Shown here: piece after piece, positions 1 through 5,800 of the stretch
How the letters are laid out: every line of letters starts with the position of its first letter
Numbering within the stretch: the stretch's first letter is position 1
Source: Bacteroidota bacterium
GTDB lineage: Bacteria > Bacteroidota > Bacteroidia > Chitinophagales > Saprospiraceae
Direction of reading: 5' to 3'
DNA: 6,218 nucleotides
NCBI GenBank assembly: GCA_029573365.1
Contig: JAKQGD010000318.1
Span: 1-6,218 of the forward strand
Program-made: the position numbers and the translations under genes
The notes under the pieces: model-generated
The model's input: only the letters and a program-made list of their open reading frames with translations
Told to the model about the DNA's origin: nothing
The model's database searches: none

Positions 1-179
1 AGGTCCGTATTTTTTGGCCAGGGCACACCGTTTTGAGATAGCTTGTACACAGAATCCTTAACTCCTGGCCTCCAGTCCAGCTCATACCTGAGTGTAATCT
101 GACTCTGGCTCTGGGCCAATGTCATTTCTGTTGCCAAAAGGCAAAACAAGAATGTCAGAAACCTTGTTAGTGGTGTCAT
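1..179 (-). CDS. N-terminal fragment of a secreted protein, possibly T9SS sortase PorU (incomplete)
   Basis: This reading frame is open from an ATG at 179 down to the window edge, giving 59 codons and no stop; the remainder lies outside. The product begins MTPLTRFLTFLFCLLATEMT and has a good Sec signal peptide: a basic Arg at 6, a hydrophobic core at about 7-16, and likely cleavage after Ala22 (TLA|QSQ). The mature part starts with a beta-rich stretch (ITLRYELDWRP). There is no in-frame ATG further upstream before a stop at 219-221, so the start is secure. The PorU suggestion rests on context: in Bacteroidota I recall porU lying close to gldJ, and a large secreted protein divergent from a PorP/SprF-gldJ pair fits. 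The catalytic C25-peptidase domain of PorU would lie outside the window, so the fragment could equally be another secreted or outer-membrane protein. The coding call is good; the identity is tentative. Confidence 0.6.
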   Translation of the reverse strand, partial: MTPLTRFLTFLFCLLATEMTLAQSQSQITLRYELDWRPGVKDSVYKLSQNGVPWPKNTD

Positions 180-264
180 ATGCGTATGAATATTAAAAAA
201 CTTTTTTTGCCTGTTTGTTCAGTGCTGTAATTCAATTTTCAAATAATCCTTAAGCACTAAAATA
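180..264. promoter_or_regulatory. Divergent intergenic region with a 6-bp inverted repeat
   Basis: This AT-rich 85-bp gap separates two divergently transcribed envelope genes and must hold promoter signals for at least the minus-strand gene. No perfect TAnnTTTG box is visible on either strand. An inverted repeat, AGTGCT at 221-226 and AGCACT at 253-258, is placed where an operator could affect both directions. Six-base arms occur often by chance, so this is only a candidate site. Confidence 0.3.
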
Positions 265-1398
265 ATGTTAAAATCTTTAACGTTTGAGTTTAAACGGCCA
301 TTTTTGCTGTTCTATTGTTTTATGCAAGCACTTAAACTTCTTAAAGTAACATTTGTTTTTTCAGCCTTCAGGCCCGGAAGGATGTGTGGTTTTATATTGA
401 TAGCGGCCGTTTGTACCTATTTAATTGGACCTGCCAAAGCTCAGGATCCGGTGTACAGCCAGTTTTACAATGCTCATCTCCAATTAAATACAGCCCTTGC
501 GGGCAATACGGTCAGTCCTCTGATACAGATGAACTACAGAAACCAATGGCCAGGGTTGGGCAATATTTACACGACTTACTCTGTCAGCTATGATCAGTAC
601 ATCAGAAAGCTTAACAGTGGTATCGGAGCCATGTTGTTGGCTGACAATGCTGGTGACGGAACGCTCAAAAGCACGGGCATCACAGCATTTTACAGTTACA
701 GGCTCAGGGTAAAAGATGAGCTATATGTCAAAGGTGGCCTCGAGGCAGGAGTTGTCAATCTGGGCCTTGACTGGAACAAGCTAGTATTTGGCGATGCCAT
801 AGACCCGGCCGTAGGGCCTATATCACCGGGAGGAACTCCGTTTCCCAGCCAGGAATCAGTGCCTGCTTCCACATCCAAAAGATACCTTAATCTGGGTGCC
901 GGAGTGGTCATCTACAGCCCAAAATACTACGCGGGTATATCTCTTAAAAACCTGAATACACCTGATGTTTCCTTTGTGGCAGGCAGTGTAGGCGTCTCTG
1001 GCAATAGCTCCTCACTGCCAGTGAGAATTTCCCTGCATGGGGGAACACAAATTTTACTAAAAAGAGGCAATAAAAACGAAGACCCCACGTTTATATCTCC
1101 AAATGTAATGTTCCTGAGACAGTCGGGATACAATCAGTTGAATCTGGGGGCTTATTTGTCAGTCAACAAAATTCAGGGAGGCTTATGGTACAGGCATTCG
1201 CTATACAACGGAGACGCAGTAATTACATCGTTTGGGGTCAGGAAGGACTTTTTTAAGATCACTTACAGTTTTGACTTTACGGTTTCGCAACTTAGCATCA
1301 GACAGGGAGGAAGCCATGAACTGGGAATCATTCTGAATTTTGACCACATCTACCCCAAAAAAGAGGATTATAACGATTGTTTTGCCATTTTCAGGTAA
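265..1398 (+). CDS. PorP/SprF-family type IX secretion outer-membrane protein
   Basis: The product is an outer-membrane barrel protein of the PorP/SprF family. Members work with the type IX secretion machinery; PorP associates with the PorK/N/E ring components and SprF is needed to export the adhesin SprB. Counting from the ATG at 265, a signal peptide ends at AKA|Q (59/60), and the mature protein begins QDPVYSQFYNAHLQLNTALAGN, the family's typical opening. Repeated amphipathic beta strands follow, and the end has the usual SHELGIILNFDH strand and a Cys-containing tail (DCFAIFR). The mature length of about 318 residues fits the family. The start is uncertain: ATGs at 265, 322 and 382 are in frame. 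The one at 382 leaves a short signal with no N-terminal charge; the one at 322 gives a basic n-region. Its closeness to gldJ, 114 bp downstream, supports a T9SS role. It cannot be assigned specifically to PorP or SprF. Confidence 0.88.
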   Translation: MLKSLTFEFKRPFLLFYCFMQALKLLKVTFVFSAFRPGRMCGFILIAAVCTYLIGPAKAQDPVYSQFYNAHLQLNTALAGNTVSPLIQMNYRNQWPGLGNIYTTYSVSYDQYIRKLNSGIGAMLLADNAGDGTLKSTGITAFYSYRLRVKDELYVKGGLEAGVVNLGLDWNKLVFGDAIDPAVGPISPGGTPFPSQESVPASTSKRYLNLGAGVVIYSPKYYAGISLKNLNTPDVSFVAGSVGVSGNSSSLPVRISLHGGTQILLKRGNKNEDPTFISPNVMFLRQSGYNQLNLGAYLSVNKIQGGLWYRHSLYNGDAVITSFGVRKDFFKITYSFDFTVSQLSIRQGGSHELGIILNFDHIYPKKEDYNDCFAIFR

Positions 1399-1447
1399 CT
1401 TGCCTTCTTTATTATTTCGCTAACGATTCATTTTTTTTACAAATTAA

Positions 1448-1477
1448 TTTGTTGTTTTTAAAATTGCCGTATATTTG
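1448..1477 (+). promoter_or_regulatory. Bacteroidota-type promoter of gldJ
   Basis: A TTTG at 1448-1451 is followed, after an 18-bp spacer, by TATATTTG at 1470-1477, a full match to the Bacteroidota -33/-7 consensus (TTTG / TAnnTTTG). Transcription should start a few bases past the box, leaving a leader of roughly 25-30 nt before the ATG at 1513. The promoter lies in the gap after the PorP/SprF gene, so gldJ can be expressed independently of it. Confidence 0.75.
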
Positions 1478-1512
1478 GGCCGCTAAAATTTAGAAAAATA
1501 GAATATCAGTCA

Positions 1513-3012
1513 ATGAAAAATTTAATTTATTCATTAAGTTTTCTGGCTATTCTTTCCTTGATCTTTACCTCATGTGGAAAGAAATCAGAAAATTCGTCAG
1601 CCACCGGATGGAAGTACAATGATCCACAGTGGGGCGGATTCGAAAAGAAAGATTATGAAGGTCAGATCGACGGACCCAACCTCGTTCTTGTAGAAGGAGG
1701 TACCTTCACCATGGGCCGTGTTTCCGATGAGCCTGTGTTCGAATTCAACAACGTGCCAAGGAGAGTGACCGTTTCATCATTTTACATGGATGAGACCGAA
1801 GTTTCAAACATAAATTACAGGGAATATCTTCACTGGCTTAAAAACAGGTATGTAAGCTATCCTGAAGTGTACAGGAAAGCTCTTCCTGATACGCTGGTAT
1901 GGCGTGAAGAACTGGCCATGAATGAGCCCCTAGTAGAAACCTATTTCAGACACCCGTCTTATGATGATTATCCGGTAGTTGGTGTCAACTGGCTTCAGGC
2001 CAATGAATACTGTAAGTGGAGAAGCAACAGGGTTAATGAAATGATCCTGATTGAAAGAGGAATACTTAACCCAACTCCTGACTCCAAGGATTCAGACAAT
2101 TTTGATTCCAAAGCATACCTGACAGGACAGTATCAGGGCAGTGTCAAGAAAAACCTGCCTAATCTGGTCAATGGCGGAGAGCGTCCGGTTATGTTTGATG
2201 ACGGTATCCTGCTGCCCGATTACAGGCTCCCTACAGAAGCTGAGTGGGAATATTCAGCTCTGGCCCTGCAGGGTAATCAACCTACTTCAGATGATGAAGT
2301 GTACACAGAAAGAAGATTTTATCCCTGGAACGGCAATACAGCACGATATAAAAAGCGTACAGCTACACAAGGTAGGATCCTTGCCAACTTTAAGAGAGGC
2401 AGAGGTGACTACATGGGTCTTGCAGGAAACCTGAATGACAATGCTTCGTTTTGTGCTCCGGTAAGACAGTATCTTCCTAATGATTTCGGTCTGTATAATA
2501 TGGCTGGCAACGTCAATGAATGGACAGCAGACACATACAGACCTATGACATCGCTGACACTCAACGACGCTGAAAACCAGGAACTTAACCCATTTAGAGG
2601 TAACCAGTTCCAGACATTGGTAATCGATGAAGAAGGCAAACCGGTAGAAAAAGATTCTTTGGGCCAGCTCAAATACAGATATGTGGATGATGAGGAAGCT
2701 GCTGACAGAGAAAATTATAAGAAAGGAGATGTACGCGACTTCGAAGACGGAGATGAGGATTATATCAAATATCTTTATGGCGAATCTTCATTGGTTACCA
2801 ACAAATCCAAAGTATACAAGGGTGGTTCATGGGCCGACAGGCTTTATTGGCTTCAGCCTGGTACAAGGAGGTTTAAAGACGAAGACAAAGCTGACAGATC
2901 CATAGGCTTCAGGTGTGCTATGACCAGGGTCGGAGGCCAGGCTGGTAACGAAGATATGGGTGGTAACCATTTTAAAGAGAGCGGAAGGAAAATCAAGAGA
3001 AGGTATAAGTGA
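1513..3012 (+). CDS. gldJ: Gliding motility / type IX secretion lipoprotein GldJ
   Basis: GldJ is an envelope lipoprotein needed for gliding and T9SS secretion in Flavobacterium johnsoniae, where it stabilises other Gld proteins such as GldK. The 499-residue product has a lipoprotein signal ending FTSC, so Cys21 is the lipidated residue. Next comes the GldJ-type opening TGWKYNDPQWGGF (31-43), then an FGE-sulfatase (SUMF1-like) fold: GGTFTMG (62-68), FYMDETEVSN (90-99), YPVVGVNW (153-160), RLPTEAEWEY (238-247), GLYNMAGNVNEW (326-337), VYKGGSW (434-440) and IGFRCAM (464-470). The segment PDTLVWR (125-131) is also typical of GldJ rather than GldK. The copper-binding Cys pair of true formylglycine-generating enzymes, expected just after GGSW, is missing, so the role is structural. 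An acidic insert (about 391-417) separates the last core motifs, and the C-terminus is strongly basic (GRKIKRRYK). The ATG at 1513 is preceded by no Shine-Dalgarno sequence, as is usual in this phylum. Confidence 0.93.
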   Translation: MKNLIYSLSFLAILSLIFTSCGKKSENSSATGWKYNDPQWGGFEKKDYEGQIDGPNLVLVEGGTFTMGRVSDEPVFEFNNVPRRVTVSSFYMDETEVSNINYREYLHWLKNRYVSYPEVYRKALPDTLVWREELAMNEPLVETYFRHPSYDDYPVVGVNWLQANEYCKWRSNRVNEMILIERGILNPTPDSKDSDNFDSKAYLTGQYQGSVKKNLPNLVNGGERPVMFDDGILLPDYRLPTEAEWEYSALALQGNQPTSDDEVYTERRFYPWNGNTARYKKRTATQGRILANFKRGRGDYMGLAGNLNDNASFCAPVRQYLPNDFGLYNMAGNVNEWTADTYRPMTSLTLNDAENQELNPFRGNQFQTLVIDEEGKPVEKDSLGQLKYRYVDDEEAADRENYKKGDVRDFEDGDEDYIKYLYGESSLVTNKSKVYKGGSWADRLYWLQPGTRRFKDEDKADRSIGFRCAMTRVGGQAGNEDMGGNHFKESGRKIKRRYK

Positions 3013-3035
3013 TTTTAATCAATTGAAATAATTTG

Positions 3036-3062
3036 AAGCCCGGCAACATGTTGGGCTTTTTT
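3036..3062 (+). terminator. Rho-independent terminator or attenuator between gldJ and murF
   Basis: AAGCCC at 3036-3041 pairs with GGGCTT at 3053-3058. Inside it, AAC and GTT can extend the stem across a small bulge, and the run of T reaches 3062. This is a standard intrinsic terminator for gldJ, 23 bp past its stop codon. The odd point is that the T-run ends only four bases before the murF start codon, so murF must be read through it or be transcribed from a start not recognised here. Confidence 0.75.
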
Positions 3063-3066
3063 GTTT

Positions 3067-4332
3067 ATGGAAATCAGAGAATTATATAAATTGTACTTGT
3101 GTCATCCTGAAATAAGTACGGATAGCCGGAAAATAAGTAAGGGATGCATATACTTTGCCCTTAGGGGCGAAAAGTTTGATGGCAATAAGTTTGCTAAGGA
3201 GGCCCTTGCCAAAGGTGCTATTGCTGCTGTGGTTGATGATCTTAATCTCACGAACAAGGAAGGAATGATAGGAGTGGCTGATGTTTTGGAGACCTTGCAG
3301 GCATTGGCCAGATTTCATCGATCCCAACTCGGCATTCCGGTCTTAAGCATTACCGGGTCCAATGGAAAAACCACCACAAAGGAGCTCGTCCGGGATGTTC
3401 TGTCCCAAAAATTCAGGGTCAAAGCAACCTCCGGCAACTTAAATAATCACATAGGAGTACCACTTACTATCCTGTCAACAGGCATTGACACCGAATTCCT
3501 TATTGTAGAAATGGGGGCCAATCACCAGGGCGAAATAGCTGCATTATGTGACATGGCAGATCCTGATTATGTGATGATCACCAACATTGGCAAGGCTCAT
3601 CTAGAGGGATTTGGCGGTGTGGAAGGTATTAAAAAAGGGAAGTCAGAGATGTATCGGTATGCTGCTGCCCACAATAAAAAAATTTTTCTCAATACCGATG
3701 ATGCTGTGCTTTCGTCACTCATACCTGGAGGGGTCGATTTGATCAGGTATTCGGTTTCCGGATTGCTTGATGTGGTTGGGGCCGACCCTTTTATCACTTT
3801 TGAGTACGACAAAATAGTTGTGAGCACCAGCCTTTTTGGAGATTATAACCTATCCAATCTGGCATTTGCAGTCGCTGCGGGCCATTATTTTGGAGTAGAG
3901 ACCAAAGATATATGCCGGGCCCTTGAAAATTACAATCCCGAAAACAACAGGTCGCAGGTCACCCGGTCTGGCAGTACTATTTATATTATGGATGCTTACA
4001 ATGCAAATCCTTCAAGTATGAAAGTAAGTCTTGACAGCTTCAGTAAAATGGCCGGAAATAAAAAACTTGCCATCCTGGGCGATATGCTGGAGCTTGGCGA
4101 AGAGTCGGAAGCAGAGCACCGCACCATTGTCGGTCAGGCCAGAAACGCAGGATTGTGGGATGTTATCTTTATTGGAGACCAATTTTATAATGTACGCGAT
4201 CAATCCTTCGGGCAGTATTTCAGAAATGTCGCAGAAGCCAGGCCTTATTTCAGCAACCTTGACAAGACGGATATGACTATACTGTTGAAAGGTTCCCGAG
4301 GTACCGCTGTCGAAAAGATACTGGATGTCTGA
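3067..4332 (+). CDS. murF: MurF, UDP-N-acetylmuramoyl-tripeptide--D-alanyl-D-alanine ligase
   Basis: MurF uses ATP to add D-Ala-D-Ala to the UDP-MurNAc-tripeptide, the last cytoplasmic step in making the peptidoglycan pentapeptide precursor. All three Mur-ligase domains are present in 421 residues, a normal length. The N-terminal substrate domain has STDSRKI (17-23) and FALRGEKFDG (30-39). The ATPase domain has P-loop TGSNGKTT (96-103, Lys101), NNHIGVPLT (126-134), VEMGANHQGE (147-156), NIGKAHLEGFG (173-183), and KGKSEM (190-195), whose Lys192 is the probable carbamylated lysine. The C-terminal domain has NNRSQV (293-298), DAYNANPSSM (309-318), LGDMLELG (337-344) and LLKGSRG (406-412). The ATG at 3067 is chosen because MurF proteins of this phylum begin with a short M-x-I-x-x-LY segment just before the STDSR motif. 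An in-frame TTG at 3061 lies in the terminator T-run and is unlikely. No promoter was recognised, so read-through from gldJ is the simplest source of transcript. Confidence 0.95.
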   Translation: MEIRELYKLYLCHPEISTDSRKISKGCIYFALRGEKFDGNKFAKEALAKGAIAAVVDDLNLTNKEGMIGVADVLETLQALARFHRSQLGIPVLSITGSNGKTTTKELVRDVLSQKFRVKATSGNLNNHIGVPLTILSTGIDTEFLIVEMGANHQGEIAALCDMADPDYVMITNIGKAHLEGFGGVEGIKKGKSEMYRYAAAHNKKIFLNTDDAVLSSLIPGGVDLIRYSVSGLLDVVGADPFITFEYDKIVVSTSLFGDYNLSNLAFAVAAGHYFGVETKDICRALENYNPENNRSQVTRSGSTIYIMDAYNANPSSMKVSLDSFSKMAGNKKLAILGDMLELGEESEAEHRTIVGQARNAGLWDVIFIGDQFYNVRDQSFGQYFRNVAEARPYFSNLDKTDMTILLKGSRGTAVEKILDV

Positions 4333-4342
4333 GGTGGCTCAG
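4329..4342. terminator. Small hairpin between convergent stop codons (weak terminator candidate)
   Basis: CTGAG at 4329-4333 and CTCAG at 4338-4342 form a perfect 5-bp stem with a GTGG loop. It covers the murF stop codon and reaches to within one base of the stop codon of the opposing gene. On the plus strand it is followed by only three T, and on the minus strand by no T-run. If it terminates transcription at all it is weak, though no other signal is visible in the 11-bp gap. Confidence 0.35.
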
Positions 4343-4343
4343 T

Positions 4344-5330
4344 TTATACCTGATCCAGAAACTTGTGCAGTCTTTCAGGCACATCTCCGCTGATAGTTTG
4401 CTGGTATTCGTCCTGGGCACAGGGGATATACTGACGTGATTTGTTGTCATGTGTTTTGACCAGCCACCATCTTGAAGTGATATTGTTTTTAATAAACTCA
4501 ATATCATCATCATAGTGGGAGCTGTGCACTATAAATGAGGAAAACTCACCTTTTTGTCCCGGCTGATCATTGTATTGCATATTAAGTCCTTCAAGCAGAT
4601 ACCATATACTTTCGGCAATGAGCATAGATTCTGCCTCTCCAGGATTGCTGCCTTCAACCAGGTCAATGTATACCGCCCTCAACATGCTGGAAGTGCCGGC
4701 ATACTTCATCAACTGACACAATTCTTCGGCCTGGAGCCCGGTAGGGAGAGTGCCGCTGATACTAGGTGCATCTGACCTTCTGACAGAATTAAGACTGACA
4801 TGGAGTACCTCGGTATTACGCATATGTGGTTCTGCCAGTGACTGGTGAGATCTGAGTTTACCCAGGCTTAGACAGCTGTAGCTGAAAGTTTCTATGTCCT
4901 GGACGAGAAGTTGAGGCAGGAGGTGTCTTTGATAACCGATGAATGAACCATCTGTTGGCTGTAGATTCATCGGGATGGCATTGGTGATTGAAACCAGCCC
5001 GGACCCACTACCGCTAAATTGCCCAAAGGTGCCAATAACTACCGGTGTCAACCCCTTGCTTGTCAGATCAGTTTCCAGTTGGGTATATTCCGACTCGGAA
5101 GGCTGACCTTCGTAACAGCCCAGGTCTGCCAGAGTCAGAGAGTCAAAATGATTAAACAGCGAGCCAAGGTCGGACCGAAGTTTGTTATAGAAAACCCCTG
5201 AGCCTGTAACCAGACCGATTGTTCTTCCTTGTTTTTTGGAAAGTTCTGCTGAATAAGCTTCCAGGGGCAAACATTCCTCAGCTCTGTCTTCTCTTTGCCA
5301 ATCTGAAGGTTTCAAATCCAGGATTGTCAT
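4344..5330 (-). CDS. Arginase/formimidoylglutamase-fold protein with degenerate metal sites (putative pseudoenzyme)
   Basis: The 328-residue product resembles the ureohydrolase-like proteins of Bacteroidota annotated as formimidoylglutamase or arginase family. Family landmarks: PVVIG (96-100), FIGYQRHL (130-137), VRRSDAP (183-189), GLQAEELCQLMKYAG (198-212), ESIWYLLEGLN (240-250), RWW (287-289), IPCAQDEYQ (302-310) and GDVPER (315-320). The metal-binding motifs of true ureohydrolases are not recognisable. Where GGxHD-like residues belong there is GTFGQ (100-104), the DxHxD site aligns by eye with TNAIP (116-120), and the SxDxD site reads SLNSV (179-183). The regions around the first two sites also look shortened. 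Hydrolysis of arginine, agmatine or formiminoglutamate is therefore doubtful, and the role is unknown. There is no signal peptide, so it is probably cytoplasmic. The ATG at 5330 is preferred over one at 5369, because a TATATTTG promoter box lies between them. It converges on murF with an 11-bp gap, so it is a separate transcription unit. Confidence 0.8.
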   Translation of the reverse strand: MTILDLKPSDWQREDRAEECLPLEAYSAELSKKQGRTIGLVTGSGVFYNKLRSDLGSLFNHFDSLTLADLGCYEGQPSESEYTQLETDLTSKGLTPVVIGTFGQFSGSGSGLVSITNAIPMNLQPTDGSFIGYQRHLLPQLLVQDIETFSYSCLSLGKLRSHQSLAEPHMRNTEVLHVSLNSVRRSDAPSISGTLPTGLQAEELCQLMKYAGTSSMLRAVYIDLVEGSNPGEAESMLIAESIWYLLEGLNMQYNDQPGQKGEFSSFIVHSSHYDDDIEFIKNNITSRWWLVKTHDNKSRQYIPCAQDEYQQTISGDVPERLHKFLDQV

Positions 5331-5345
5331 TTTATATTTTTTTGG

Positions 5346-5353
5346 CAAATATA
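5346..5353 (-). promoter_or_regulatory. -7 box (TATATTTG) of the arginase-fold gene
   Basis: Read on the minus strand, this is a perfect TAnnTTTG element 15 bp before the ATG at 5330. The nearest upstream TTTG (5367-5370) is only 13 bp away, closer than the usual 17-23 bp, so the -33 part is weak or replaced by the TTCAA further up. The leader would be very short. The box argues that the in-frame ATG at 5369 is not the start, since it would lie upstream of transcription. Confidence 0.5.
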
Positions 5354-5758
5354 AAGAATTATAAAACAAACACTTGAATAGTAAATAATATATTAATGTA
5401 ATGCTAATTGTTTTGAGGGCTAACCAACTTCAGTGGCCCTAAAAGATAAATGCCATGATTGAGTGGGTATGTTATCCAAATGTCGTAAAGTTTACAAAAA
5501 AATGATTGGTGGCGATTGTGACTTTGGAAATAATATCAGTCATAAGTTTGGCTTGATGTTTGTGAATGTAAAGATGTTCAGGTAAAAGCCAATCCGTCCA
5601 CCGTTGTTGAAATTAAGGCGATAAAATTTGGAATTTTGAAGCCAATATATGTTGATTTAAAATATAATATTGAACTTTATAAACTTCCGAGTTCGGGGAT
5701 TGTTACTTTTATTAGAATTATTTTGACTTAAAAAGTTCATTTATAATAAATTAAATCA
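5354..5758. other. AT-rich intergenic region without a convincing gene
   Basis: This stretch between divergent genes holds no recognisable gene or RNA. Three small things can be seen. First, an imperfect inverted repeat, TTTTgAGGGC at 5411-5420 and GCCCTaAAA at 5436-5444, is not followed by a T-run on either strand and so is not a standard terminator. Second, a 27-codon ATG frame at 5502-5585 has no recognisable product. Third, a 61-codon frame at 5546-5731, open between two stops, has no ATG; it includes VKANPSTVVEIKAIKFG and overlaps the second item in another frame. The last two could be remnants of a decayed gene or chance. Both flanks are very AT-rich, consistent with promoter regions. 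Confidence 0.5.
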
Positions 5759-5766
5759 TAAATTTG
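5759..5766 (+). promoter_or_regulatory. -7 box (TAAATTTG) of the OmpA-like gene
   Basis: A perfect TAnnTTTG match lies 34 bp before the ATG at 5801, almost the same distance as the gldJ box from its start. The -33 element is weak: TTC at 5736-5738 sits 20 bp upstream. The surroundings are strongly AT-rich. Confidence 0.55.
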
Positions 5767-5800
5767 CGACTCAAAACTTTAACAGTAAATTATTTTTCCT

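Noticed and set aside
696..1133. Antisense open frames within the PorP/SprF gene
   Set aside because: They are low-complexity shadows of a clear gene with no recognisable motif.
2409..2672. Antisense open frame within gldJ
   Set aside because: It overlaps conserved FGE-fold codons of gldJ and has no own features.
1513..3012. Sulfatase-activating formylglycine-generating enzyme
   Set aside because: The fold matches, but the catalytic Cys residues after GGSW are absent, and the lipobox, TGWKYNDP opening and PDTLVWR segment identify GldJ.
1513..3012. GldK/PorK instead of GldJ
   Set aside because: No gldL or gldM follows, the neighbour is murF, and the sequence has GldJ-type segments.
3061..3066. 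TTG start for murF two codons before the ATG
   Set aside because: It lies inside and just after the terminator T-run, and the ATG at 3067 gives the N-terminus expected for MurF.
5331..5369. Upstream ATG at 5369 adding 13 residues to the arginase-fold protein
   Set aside because: The extra stretch is AT-rich and contains the TATATTTG promoter box, so it is probably not translated.
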